Source of the DNA: a virus
Length of the DNA stretch: 29,319 nucleotides
IMG/VR virus record: IMGVR_UViG_3300042505_000620
Location: 1 to 29,319 of that record
Reading direction: 5' to 3' (one strand)
The notes under the pieces are model-generated. The model made no database searches. It worked only from the letters and a program-made list of their open reading frames with translations, and was not told the DNA's origin. Shown piece after piece: positions 19,827 to 27,032 of the stretch (its first letter is position 1; every line of letters starts with the position of its first letter). The position numbers were made by a program, and so were the translations under genes.

Positions 19827-20297
19827 ATGAAAAACACACTAATACTGTGGGTGTCATTGATTACGCTCGTGTTTTCCAACCTAACTTTTGCTGACAACCA
19901 AGTAATGTGTCTAGCAAAAAACATATATTATGAAGCAGGTGCGGAATCTTTTGATGGTAAATTAGCGGTAGCCCAAGTGACTATCAATCGTACAAAGTAT
20001 GATGGTTATCCAAGTACTGTTTGTGGTGTAGTTAAACAGAAACGTAACGGAACCTGTCAATTCTCATGGTTCTGTCAAGAGCCTAAACCAATCAATAAGA
20101 AATCCAAAAACTGGAAAGATTCATTGCATGTAGCTAATTTGTTCTTGACATATAAAATGTCTTATGATAAACTGAGTGAAGATGTAATATTTTTTCATAC
20201 TGTTTCTTCTCCTTTTACTTGGGTGAAACGGTATCAAAAGCACACAACCGTGGGCAATCATATATTTTATAAACCAAAAAAGAAGATTAACACATAA
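19827..20297 (+). CDS. SleB-type cell-wall hydrolase with signal peptide (endolysin candidate)
   Basis: Residues 1-22 form a signal peptide or signal-anchor (T-L-I-L-W-V-S-L-I-T-L-V-F, then F-A-D). The Hydrolase_2/SleB domain follows: N-I-Y-Y-E-A-G-A-E-S with the catalytic Glu36, L-A-V-A-Q-V-T-I-N-R, Y-P-x-T-V-C-G-V-V, and C-Q-F-S-W-F-C. The cysteines C64-to-C88 region could form disulfides in the periplasm. The fold is a lytic-transglycosylase-like muramidase. Being secreted, it could work as a signal-arrest-type endolysin without a classic holin; that is inference. It overlaps the late-coactivator-like gene by one base. Confidence 0.8.
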   Translation: MKNTLILWVSLITLVFSNLTFADNQVMCLAKNIYYEAGAESFDGKLAVAQVTINRTKYDGYPSTVCGVVKQKRNGTCQFSWFCQEPKPINKKSKNWKDSLHVANLFLTYKMSYDKLSEDVIFFHTVSSPFTWVKRYQKHTTVGNHIFYKPKKKINT

Positions 20298-20521
20298 TGC
20301 CAACCAAGGAAGAAATTAAGAACTTTTCACTATTGATAGAGAGTATGGCCAGGACATTACAATGTACTCATATAGATGCTATCGTAGACCATTGTAAACA
20401 AACTGGATTTGAGATTGAAGTGGCCTCAACCCTAATCTCTCCTAGACTGAAAGGTCTAATTCGTGATGAAGCACACAATATGAATATGTTGAAGAAAGAA
20501 GGGGCTAGTTTGCCGCTATGA
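20297..20521 (+). CDS. 33: gp33-like late-transcription coactivator
   Basis: The 74-residue helical protein has I-K-N-F-S-L-L-I-E-S-M-A-R near the start, I-D-A-I-V-D-H-C in the middle and L-K-G-L-I-R-D-E-A-H-N-M-N-M-L near the end. This is the layout I recall for the short gp33-type coactivators of T4-like aquatic phages, though T4 gp33 itself is 112 residues. gp33 links RNA polymerase to the sliding clamp at late promoters, which fits the TATAAATA sites in this window. The ATG overlaps the hydrolase stop and its own stop overlaps gene 59 (ATGAG). No sigma gp55 gene is visible here. Confidence 0.6.
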   Translation: MPTKEEIKNFSLLIESMARTLQCTHIDAIVDHCKQTGFEIEVASTLISPRLKGLIRDEAHNMNMLKKEGASLPL

Positions 20522-21126
20522 GTGAAAATGGAGGGTATGCAACCTTTGCTCTCTTCCACACATTACACCTACATTTCACACAGAAATCCTATGACTACTT
20601 TAAATATCATGGAAAGTGTAATATAGGAAAAGACGCATTTTTAAACCGTAGGGACAAGTATGTATTTTATGCTTTGAGTCGTAAATACAACCTTACTGAC
20701 ATTAAAGATTTCTTTGTGAGCAATTTGTTTGAGAAACCTAAGTGTTGGATTGGTGACTTGAACACACAAGAAGGTGATGATGTCTATAAAAAATATCAAA
20801 AGAAAATACAGAGCTTGACATATGTGTTTTCTAATGATATAATTAACCTCTTTGATAAAGTAGAAAAGCCGAATGATATTATTATGGTCAAAGGTGGGCA
20901 AGAACCTATTTTATTAAAAGAATTATATTATGGGAACATAGCTGCGGAAACACTCATTATCCTGAATCATTATTTGAAGTTCACAGACATGTGGAATGAA
21001 AAGATACAAGATGATGTGGTGTATCCGGAGTTTATGTTCAAGTTGAAGAAGTATGAACCATTTGTATCTTTTGATACAGAAAAGTTCAAAACAATCCTTG
21101 TTGATAAAATTAAGGAGTATAAATAA
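20518..21126 (+). CDS. 59: gp59-like loader of the replicative helicase
   Basis: The 202-residue protein matches T4 gp59 (217 aa) in the block R-R-D-K-Y-V-F-Y-A-L-S-R-K-Y-N-L then F-F-V-S-N-L and W-I-G-D, and in the overall helical, lysine-rich character. gp59 binds forked DNA and gp32 and loads helicase gp41. Its placement directly before gene 32 is the T4 order (59-32). It overlaps the gp33-like gene by 4 nt. The late octamer for gene 32 lies within its last codons and stop. Confidence 0.88.
   Translation: MSENGGYATFALFHTLHLHFTQKSYDYFKYHGKCNIGKDAFLNRRDKYVFYALSRKYNLTDIKDFFVSNLFEKPKCWIGDLNTQEGDDVYKKYQKKIQSLTYVFSNDIINLFDKVEKPNDIIMVKGGQEPILLKELYYGNIAAETLIILNHYLKFTDMWNEKIQDDVVYPEFMFKLKKYEPFVSFDTEKFKTILVDKIKEYK
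21118..21125 (+). promoter_or_regulatory. T4-type late promoter before gene 32
   Basis: TATAAATA is an exact late octamer, about 53 bp before the gene 32 start. T4 gene 32 also has late as well as earlier promoters. Confidence 0.55.
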
Positions 21127-21177
21127 TGATGCAGTATAAATCAATTAACGTAGATAACAGTAGAGAGGTAGATTAAG

Positions 21178-22098
21178 ATGAGTAGTTTCGCAAATTTAAA
21201 ACGTAGTGCCGGTAATATTGACAAATTAACTAAAGCATTAGAACAAATCAACACCAATTCAGGTGACAGCTCAGACGATAACTTTTGGAAACCCGAGGTT
21301 GACAAAGCAGGTAACGGTTACGCAGTAATTCGTTTCTTACCAGCTCCAGCAACAGACGGTGACGAGGGTTTACCATGGGCTAAAGTGTACACACATGGCT
21401 TCCAAGGCCCAGGTGGTTGGTACATCGAGAATTCACTCACAACACTCAATGAAAAAGACCCAGTATCAGAATACAACTCCGAATTGTGGAACTCTGGCAT
21501 TGAAGCGAACAAAGAAATTGCACGTAAACAAAAACGCCGTTTAACGTATATTTCTAATGTATTGATTATCGAAGACCCAAAACATCCAGAAAACAACGGT
21601 ACAGTTAAGTTGTTCAAGTACGGTAAGAAAATCTTTGATAAGATTACGGAAGCAATGAATCCGGCCTTTGAGGACGAGAAACCAATCAACCCATTTGACT
21701 TGTGGTCTGGTGCTAGTTTCAAACTAAAAATTCGTAAAGTTGAGGGTTATCAAAACTACGATAAATCTGAGTTTGAAGGTGCATCTGCTCTATATGATGG
21801 TGATGATGAAAAACTTGAGAAGTTATGGCAATCTGAGCATTCTTTGAAAGAATTCTTGGCACCAAAACACTTCAAATCGTATGATGAATTGAAAGTTCGT
21901 TTACACCGTGTTCTTGCAACTAATCCTGTGTCGGCTACTGCCCCACAAGTTGCACCAACCGTTAAACAAACAACAATTGAATCCGTTAAAGTTTCACCTG
22001 TTGCAAGTACATCAGTAGATATTGATAAACCTTGGGCAGATGACGATGACGAAAATATGATTATGGACCATTTTGCAGCATTAGCTGAAGAAGATTAA
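21178..22098 (+). CDS. 32: gp32-like single-stranded DNA-binding protein
   Basis: The 306-residue protein has the gp32 order: a basic N-terminal cooperativity region (L-K-R-S-A-G-N), an OB-fold core with K-R-R-L-T-Y-I-S-N-V-L-I-I-E-D-P and L-F-K-Y-G-K-K-I-F-D-K-I, F-K-L-K-I-R-K-V-E-G-Y-x-N-Y-D-K-S, and a long linker to an acidic C-terminus (D-D-D-D-E-N-M). T4 gp32 binds zinc through one His and three Cys in the core, whereas this protein has no cysteine at all. The expected Cys positions read D-P-V-S-E-Y-N. It acts in replication, recombination and repair with gp59. GAGAGG at 21162-21167 is the ribosome site. Confidence 0.93.
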   Translation: MSSFANLKRSAGNIDKLTKALEQINTNSGDSSDDNFWKPEVDKAGNGYAVIRFLPAPATDGDEGLPWAKVYTHGFQGPGGWYIENSLTTLNEKDPVSEYNSELWNSGIEANKEIARKQKRRLTYISNVLIIEDPKHPENNGTVKLFKYGKKIFDKITEAMNPAFEDEKPINPFDLWSGASFKLKIRKVEGYQNYDKSEFEGASALYDGDDEKLEKLWQSEHSLKEFLAPKHFKSYDELKVRLHRVLATNPVSATAPQVAPTVKQTTIESVKVSPVASTSVDIDKPWADDDDENMIMDHFAALAEED

Positions 22099-22108
22099 GG
22101 AGAAATAT

Positions 22109-22291
22109 ATGGATATTAATTTAAGTTTATCACTGGAAGAGGTTAATGGCATTATGGCAGCACTAGGTCAAATGCCGTTCGGTCAAGTTGAACCTCTTGT
22201 CAACAAAATTCGCCAACAAGCAATTCCTCAGGCTCAAGCAATTCAAGAGGCCGACCAGGAAGTAGAAGCAGTAACACCTAAAACTAAGTAA
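22109..22291 (+). CDS. small conserved phage protein, 60 aa
   Basis: AAGGAG at 22097-22102 precedes the ATG, 10 bp after gene 32. The sequence N-L-S-L-S-L-E-E-V-N-G-I-M-A-A-L-G-Q-M-P-F-G and V-N-K-I-R-Q-Q-A belongs to a short helical family I recall as common in T4-like aquatic phages, unknown in function. It is the last gene before a strong bidirectional terminator, and probably cotranscribed with gene 32. Confidence 0.65.
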   Translation: MDINLSLSLEEVNGIMAALGQMPFGQVEPLVNKIRQQAIPQAQAIQEADQEVEAVTPKTK

Positions 22292-22310
22292 TTAGTTAGG
22301 CGCAAAAAGA

Positions 22311-22336
22311 AACCCACCTTAATCGGTGGGTTTTTT
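22311..22336. terminator. bidirectional rho-independent terminator
   Basis: AACCCACC (22311-22318) and GGTGGGTT (22325-22332) form an 8-bp stem with a 6-nt loop. A T run follows on the plus strand (to 22336), and an A-rich run (AAAAAGA) before it gives T's on the minus strand. It separates the convergent gene 32 operon and the minus-strand tail block. Confidence 0.88.
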
Positions 22337-22348
22337 CGTTTTATACTG

Positions 22349-24133
22349 TTATACTGGTCTGACATTTTGATATTGTAATCGTGTCAACACAGCCTCATCG
22401 TTTCTCACTCTACTACCACCTCCAGAACCGCCAGAGACCCCGCCATTATTTACAACGTTTGTGGTCTTATTAACTATCACAGGTGCTGATGATTTTGCGC
22501 TTGGACCTGCTAGGTTTTGATTCTCTTTAGTAGCGGCTGTAGCTCTTGGACCTAATGAAGAAGGTGGGGTTTGTTGAGGCGTAGCTGTCGTTTGAGTCGC
22601 TTGCATATGAGCCTCTTCTTTAACACTTTGTACAAACTTTGGGTCTTTCATGGCATCAGCGCCATATTCATTGGATAACTTCTTATAAATTTGTTCTTCA
22701 GTTTGAGGGTTAACTGTATCTGGCACTTTAGTTGCTGTTTGTCCGACTGATTTGGGTGCAATACCTTTTTGTGTTTTCCATTCTTCAAATGTAGGACGTT
22801 TTTTGCCTTTATAATCTTTCAGTTCAACTTCTGTTTTATATTGTTGATATGGGTCAGTTTTCTTAAATTGTTGATACTTTTCAAACTCAGCCATTTCAGC
22901 CGTGCGTTGTTTAGTTACATCTTGACCTGTAAATTTATTTACAATTTTACCTGTTCTTTTTAGTTGTTCTTTATCCGCTTCCATGGATTTAACTCTAACT
23001 TCATCAGAAACACCAGACAATTTACGTTTATCCATAAATTTCTTCATATCTTCTGGTGTTGTTTTTTCATCATAAGATTTGTTATAAGAATCTGAAGATT
23101 TACCTGTGATTGCTTCATATCCTTTATCAATTAATTTAGAACCTGCTATCACTCCACCAACAACTAAACCCAATGGGGCTAGTATGCCAGCCAAAGGACT
23201 GAGTATTGATAACAAACCTGTACCAAAAGTGGATAACAGACCGCCAAGTGTGCCTAAAATTGATTTGAAATTCTTAGCAATAAAATCAAATATACCTTCT
23301 TTTTTCTCCTTAGGTTTCATTCCTTTGGTGATAGCATTTATTAATTCTTTATGTCTGGTTCCAGTATCCTTCTTGTCATTTTCATATCGAGTATCAGCTT
23401 CTGATTTTTGTTCTTCTTTGAATGCTTCATCTAATTCTCTAATTTTTTTATCTTCTTCAAATTTGTCAGACATTAATTTATATAAAGATTTAATGGCTGT
23501 AGCGGTACCAGATTCACTAGTATTGGAAGTACCTTTATTTTGACCAAAAACTTTAGAAAACATTTTAGATTTTCTATTTTCAGTTGGTGTTGGTTCTTCT
23601 TCAGCCCTTGGAGGCGCTTGTATTCCTGTGAAATATGAGATATCACTAGGGTCTCGTTTTCTTTTCATGCCGTAGGCTGTGGCGGCTAATTTACCTATAC
23701 CCGGAATCTTACTGAGCATATTCATTGGGTCAAACATACGTTTAATGCCTACACCTTTTGCATGAATTTTATCTCCAATTGCTCCGGCTAAGGATTTACC
23801 CAAGCCTTCTTTATTCAACATACGTTCGGATGCTAATTGCATTAAACCTTTTGAACGGACGACATCAGCCTCTTCATATCCTGAACCGGTTCTAAACCGA
23901 TGGCGCTGTGGTTTATTTGTTTTTGGATTTGTGGTGTAATAGTATTTTTGTTTTTCAACATCTTTAGGAGATTCTTCTGATGATTTTGGACGGCTCCCTA
24001 ATTTTTGAGCTTCACCTCTAGATGCCGCTCGAGCAAAACTATCATTTAGTCCAACAACATACCACCATCCTTTGCCTTTATAAGCAGTAGGATCCCAACC
24101 AAATGTAATTTTACCTATTTTCTTTTTAATCAT
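22349..24133 (-). CDS. tail tape-measure-like protein (gp29-type position)
   Basis: The 594-residue protein is close to T4 gp29 (590), the baseplate-hub tape measure. It has a Gly/Lys/Arg-rich N-terminus, a charged coiled-coil-like region at about 215-275, and one long hydrophobic stretch at about 291-331 (L-G-T-L-G-G-L-L, I-L-S-P-L-A-G-I-L-A-P-L-G-L-V-V-G-G). The C-terminus is low-complexity Pro/Thr/Gln with G-G-S-G-G-G-S and the ending R-N-D-E-A-V-L-T-R-L. A membrane-active stretch in a helical tail protein downstream of the chaperone-like 26/51 pair is the usual tape-measure setting. Sequence similarity to gp29 is not evident by eye. Its ATG overlaps the gene 51 stop (ATGA). Confidence 0.62.
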   Translation of the reverse strand: MIKKKIGKITFGWDPTAYKGKGWWYVVGLNDSFARAASRGEAQKLGSRPKSSEESPKDVEKQKYYYTTNPKTNKPQRHRFRTGSGYEEADVVRSKGLMQLASERMLNKEGLGKSLAGAIGDKIHAKGVGIKRMFDPMNMLSKIPGIGKLAATAYGMKRKRDPSDISYFTGIQAPPRAEEEPTPTENRKSKMFSKVFGQNKGTSNTSESGTATAIKSLYKLMSDKFEEDKKIRELDEAFKEEQKSEADTRYENDKKDTGTRHKELINAITKGMKPKEKKEGIFDFIAKNFKSILGTLGGLLSTFGTGLLSILSPLAGILAPLGLVVGGVIAGSKLIDKGYEAITGKSSDSYNKSYDEKTTPEDMKKFMDKRKLSGVSDEVRVKSMEADKEQLKRTGKIVNKFTGQDVTKQRTAEMAEFEKYQQFKKTDPYQQYKTEVELKDYKGKKRPTFEEWKTQKGIAPKSVGQTATKVPDTVNPQTEEQIYKKLSNEYGADAMKDPKFVQSVKEEAHMQATQTTATPQQTPPSSLGPRATAATKENQNLAGPSAKSSAPVIVNKTTNVVNNGGVSGGSGGGSRVRNDEAVLTRLQYQNVRPV

Positions 24134-24327
24134 CTGTTTCTCTCAGCATTTTTTTGTTTAATTTTTTCATTTTCAGCTTCGATATACTGAATTAGCATAG
24201 TGATATAAATGTCTCTTTCCCACGGTATCATTTCCTCAAGCTCCGCAAGACTATACTTATGGTGTTGCATCAGTGAGAAATTAGTTTTATAATAATTTCC
24301 CAAATTTTCATGACGAAAGGTAATTAA
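24130..24327 (-). CDS. 51: gp51-like baseplate hub assembly protein, probably made by -1 frameshift from gene 26
   Basis: This frame has no ATG at its 5' end. It reads L-I-T-F-R-H-E-N-L-G-N-Y-Y-K-T-N-F then S-L-M-Q-H-H-K-Y-S-L-A-E-L-E-E-M and I-P-W-E-R-D-I-Y, which I recognise as the gp51 family of aquatic T4-like phages. It joins gene 26 in the -1 frame at eight T's (24333-24326), exactly where gene 26 ends F-F-stop, so a slip on T-TTT-TTT would append 65 residues. Other starts are TTG 24303 and ATG 24270, neither with a Shine-Dalgarno. Gene 51 was missed by simple ORF calling because of this. It overlaps the tape-measure start by 4 nt. Confidence 0.75.
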   Translation of the reverse strand, partial: LITFRHENLGNYYKTNFSLMQHHKYSLAELEEMIPWERDIYITMLIQYIEAENEKIKQKNAERNR

Positions 24328-25043
24328 AAAAAACTTTCGAGGCCTTCTACTTTGATTTTATGATTGAAACCACATTTCTTGCAGGTGACTTCAATTTCTT
24401 TTTTCAATTTAGGTAAGTTCTCAACAAATTCTTCTATTTTCTCAAATTGGTCTTTTGTTAATGATTCTAAAAAGGCCATCAACTCTTCTCTAGGAGTTTC
24501 ATGTGCATAATATAAATTGTCTTCATCATAGATATATTCAATACATTCAATAATCAATTCAAAAGCAATATCTGTTGCATTATCAAGGTCTTGTAATTTA
24601 TCAACCAAATCAAAATTTGGATATCTTAATTTAACACCAACAGTTGGTGTAATTTGAATCTTATCATTTAAATCTTTTGGCATGTCAACTTGGACATCCA
24701 ATATGTTAAATTTGGTATCCATCGTGTTGTTACAAACCACACCATCTACTTCATTTTCACATTTATATTTCGATTCTACAACCTCACCAACAGACCTGGC
24801 ACGAATGTTTAGAAAATAATATTCAATATCAACAATTGGTAATGTATCAATGTCAATATCAGAAATCAAACAATTATTTAAAATATGTTTGACATTACTT
24901 TCAATTACACCTTTTTCGCCAGATTCCATTGCCATCAATAAAATCTTTTGTTCTTTGACCAAAAATGGTCTAAATTTAATACTTTTCTTCGACACCGGCA
25001 GAGTAATCTCAAACGTGGGTGCGGAAATCTTAGGTAAAGCCAT
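24324..25043 (-). CDS. 26: gp26-like baseplate hub / tail assembly protein
   Basis: The N-terminus P-T-F-E-I-T-L-P-V-S-K-K-S-I-K-F-R-P-F-L then E-Q-K-I-L-L-M-A-M-E is the signature of the gp26 family. Four cysteines (C95, C104, and C221-x-x-C224 near the end) probably bind zinc, a feature of aquatic-phage members. Length is 239 against 208 in T4. The coding sequence ends A-GTT-like context AGT TTT TTT TAA, a run of eight T's ideal for -1 slippage into gene 51. gp26 acts with gp51 and other factors in building the central hub in T4. Confidence 0.85.
   Translation of the reverse strand: MALPKISAPTFEITLPVSKKSIKFRPFLVKEQKILLMAMESGEKGVIESNVKHILNNCLISDIDIDTLPIVDIEYYFLNIRARSVGEVVESKYKCENEVDGVVCNNTMDTKFNILDVQVDMPKDLNDKIQITPTVGVKLRYPNFDLVDKLQDLDNATDIAFELIIECIEYIYDEDNLYYAHETPREELMAFLESLTKDQFEKIEEFVENLPKLKKEIEVTCKKCGFNHKIKVEGLESFF
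24326..24333 (-). promoter_or_regulatory. candidate -1 ribosomal frameshift site (T8) linking genes 26 and 51
   Basis: In gene 26 frame the minus strand reads AGT TTT TTT TAA. T-TTT-TTT allows both tRNAs to re-pair one base back, with the stop codon directly after the heptamer. The new frame continues TTA ATT ACC TTT into the gp51-like sequence. Confidence 0.7.
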
Positions 25044-25065
25044 TATTTAACTCCTATCAAATCAG

Positions 25066-25893
25066 TTATGGTAAAAATTTATCAGTAGTGCTTTTCATTC
25101 CTTGGATTGTGAATTTATCTTGGTTAATCTTAGAAGCATTTTGGTCCAATTGAGTGTCCAAAGCGCCTCGGCCTTGTGAATTAATAACCGAAGACATTGT
25201 TTTTGTGCCGCCCAAACTAGGGATAATTGATGTAGCTGCACCGGCAACACCCAATATAGCGTATGGATTGCCATTTTTCAACGCTTGGCCAGCATTTGCA
25301 GCTAAAGCACCAATCTGAATTGCCGCGGCTAAATTGAATGGTGAGTTCTTACCGGATACCAATGCGTGTGCGGGTTGAGCGGTAGATAGTAATTCCCAAT
25401 AAGTGTATGCAAATGTAACATTTAATTTGTGATACGAATTATCATTTGACCAATCCAAATCTAATTGATTAACTGCTATTGGAAAAGCATCAATCATTTT
25501 TATGTTATGTATTTCATTATTCGACATATCATATTGTGTTACGGTGATATCTGAAACATAATTCTTTTTGAATTCAAAGTTCCAATTTTGAGTTGGATTG
25601 ATATAGTTCATCCATTCATTGAATACGGTCTTTTCAAGCATAGAACCACCTACAATAAATGTTAAGGTGATGTCTTCATATGCGCTTTGATATGGAAACT
25701 TTTCAGAGGGGCCGTAAATTTTTAGGTCACTTGTAGATATTGTACGACCAGGAAGTTGAGCATTCTCACATCTGAGTGATAATGTTTGAGCATCTATAAT
25801 TCCATTGAGTTTAGCAGGAATGTTTATTTTGACCTTGAAACGAGAAGGTCTTGCTAAATCATCAGTAAAAGATGAAAGAAAATTGTTTATCAT
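25066..25893 (-). CDS. 54: tail-tube-fold baseplate protein, gp54-like
   Basis: The 275-residue protein has the tail-tube fold pattern: A-R-P-S-R-F-K-V-K-I-N at the N-terminus, C-E-N-A-Q-L-P-G-R-T-I-S-T, Y-E-D-I-T-L-T-F-I-V, F-N-E-W-M-N-Y-I then N-F-E-F-K-K, D-A-F-P-I-A-V-N-Q-L-D-L-D-W and L-N-V-T-F-A-Y-T-Y-W. A hydrophobic, Ala/Gly-rich C-terminal extension (about 195-240) follows. This suits gp54, the tail-tube initiator on the baseplate (T4 gp54 is 320 aa), or a gp19-family tube protein. The extension and location among hub genes favour gp54. Overlap of 4 nt with the upstream gene suggests coupling. Confidence 0.65.
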   Translation of the reverse strand: MINNFLSSFTDDLARPSRFKVKINIPAKLNGIIDAQTLSLRCENAQLPGRTISTSDLKIYGPSEKFPYQSAYEDITLTFIVGGSMLEKTVFNEWMNYINPTQNWNFEFKKNYVSDITVTQYDMSNNEIHNIKMIDAFPIAVNQLDLDWSNDNSYHKLNVTFAYTYWELLSTAQPAHALVSGKNSPFNLAAAIQIGALAANAGQALKNGNPYAILGVAGAATSIIPSLGGTKTMSSVINSQGRGALDTQLDQNASKINQDKFTIQGMKSTTDKFLP

Positions 25894-26549
25894 ACTTGTC
25901 CTATTGTCGTTACAGTATTAGCATGTTGACCTTGGCTTCCATATTTAATTTGATTCATCGACTCTTGCCAAACTTCTTTTGCTGTTGCCTTTTGGAACTG
26001 TTGTGTAGGCAAGAACACTGCTGTTTCCCACTCATGTGGTTGTACCATTAAAATCTTGCTTGCTATACGAGGATACAAATATCGTTTTAAACAAGGTCTA
26101 AATTCTTTGTATCGTTTTGTAGCATCTAAAATTTCATAACTAATTCTTACTTTAACTGGGTCATCATTCTGATTTACCACAGCTCTATCCATCAATTTGT
26201 CCATAAATCCAGCACGGATTTTAGGTGGAATATAATGTAAATTCAAACCCAAGAACCCATCGTTATATCTCTCAAGTGGAATAACTAGAGGGAACGCATC
26301 CCAATAGTCTAACCTTTCGGCTGTTTTAGCATTATAATAAAAATAATACAAACCACCAATCAGAAATCTGTTAGTATTTCTATCGGTTTCTTTTCTAATC
26401 TGATTAGCCAAAGTAATCGGATTACGTAGATTGTTTATCTTACTAACAAACCATTTATAAGAATCAACCGAATATTTGTGATAATCGTATTGACTTCTTT
26501 GACTGGTTAAATCTGTTAATTTTGATATTGTTCTTGTAGGTGTCATCAT
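25890..26549 (-). CDS. DNA end-protector-like protein (gp2-like, tentative)
   Basis: The protein (219 aa) has the striking motif D-Y-W-D-A-F-P-L-V-I-P-L then G-F-L-G-L-N-L-H-Y-I-P-P-K-I-R, conserved in a T4-like phage family, and a basic F-R-P-C-L-K-R-Y-L-Y segment. It sits directly after gene 4; in T4, genes 2 and 4 are adjacent, and gp2 caps packaged DNA ends against RecBCD. The link to gp2 rests on position and a remembered resemblance, so treat it as provisional. The second Met codon may be the true start. Confidence 0.5.
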   Translation of the reverse strand: MMTPTRTISKLTDLTSQRSQYDYHKYSVDSYKWFVSKINNLRNPITLANQIRKETDRNTNRFLIGGLYYFYYNAKTAERLDYWDAFPLVIPLERYNDGFLGLNLHYIPPKIRAGFMDKLMDRAVVNQNDDPVKVRISYEILDATKRYKEFRPCLKRYLYPRIASKILMVQPHEWETAVFLPTQQFQKATAKEVWQESMNQIKYGSQGQHANTVTTIGQV

Positions 26550-26558
26550 CTATTTATG

Positions 26559-26993
26559 TTATAATCCCAAGTGTTCTTCAGTTAAGATTTTGAATTCCCA
26601 ACCTCGGTCATTACAAAATTCTGTAGCAGCTTTCCATTTGGCCTGATTGACAGACCAAGTCACAACTTCATTGATATATTGTTTTGTAATTCTCTTCTTA
26701 ACCTGTGGTTCGGTTGCCTGTTTTTTAGGCTTAACTTCCCATAAAAAAGATTTAAGTTTGCCGTCTACGGTCTTGACTTGAACATAAAAATCAACAAAAT
26801 AACGGTGCCACTTGCCATCAGCTGGAGATTTGTATGGAACAATGATTTCTTCTGATGACCACGACACCACATTTGAGTTTTTATCAAGCCATAACATGAC
26901 TTTTTTCTCCCATGAAGAACGGTAGGTAATATTTTTATAATTACCTTTATACTTTTGTGGGTTTATTGGGGTATATGTGCCGGAATATCTCAT
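26559..26993 (-). CDS. 4: gp4-like head completion protein
   Basis: I choose ATG 26993 (M-R-Y-S-G-T-Y-T-P), because T4 gp4 begins M-A-Y-S-G; the longer frame would need a TTG at 27029. Matching blocks include K-Y-K-G-N-Y-K-N-I-T-Y-R-S-S-W-E-K, L-W-E-V-K-P-K-K-Q, Y-I-N-E-V-V-T-W-S-V-N-Q-A-K-W-K-A-A and F-K-I-L-T-E-E. The E-x-K (E118-V-K120-like, in W-E-V-K-P) and preceding D-F-Y resemble a nuclease fold. T4 gp4 completes heads before tail joining. Length (144) is close to T4's 150. It starts the minus-strand morphogenesis run. Confidence 0.9.
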   Translation of the reverse strand: MRYSGTYTPINPQKYKGNYKNITYRSSWEKKVMLWLDKNSNVVSWSSEEIIVPYKSPADGKWHRYFVDFYVQVKTVDGKLKSFLWEVKPKKQATEPQVKKRITKQYINEVVTWSVNQAKWKAATEFCNDRGWEFKILTEEHLGL

Positions 26994-26998
26994 AAATA
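26991..26998 (+). promoter_or_regulatory. late-promoter-like octamer before the gene 48-like start
   Basis: CATAAATA, one base from the T4 late octamer, lies 35 bp before the start at 27033. It overlaps the start codon of the divergent gene 4. TATATATA just downstream (27000-27007) may serve the opposite strand. Confidence 0.45.
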
Positions 26999-27032
26999 GT
27001 ATATATATTAAATTTTCAACAAGGCGCAAAGT

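Noticed and set aside
21126-21177. Fifteen-codon frame between genes 59 and 32
   Set aside because: It overlaps the late promoter leader and the gene 32 ribosome site and is too short to support as a gene.
23106-23543. Plus-strand frame inside the tape-measure gene
   Set aside because: It is a Ser/Leu-rich shadow of the Lys/Glu/Asp-rich minus-strand gene, with no ribosome site.
26994-27029. TTG-started N-terminal extension of gene 4
   Set aside because: T4 gp4 starts at the M-x-Y-S-G position, and the extension has no ribosome site and sits in a promoter-like AT-rich stretch.
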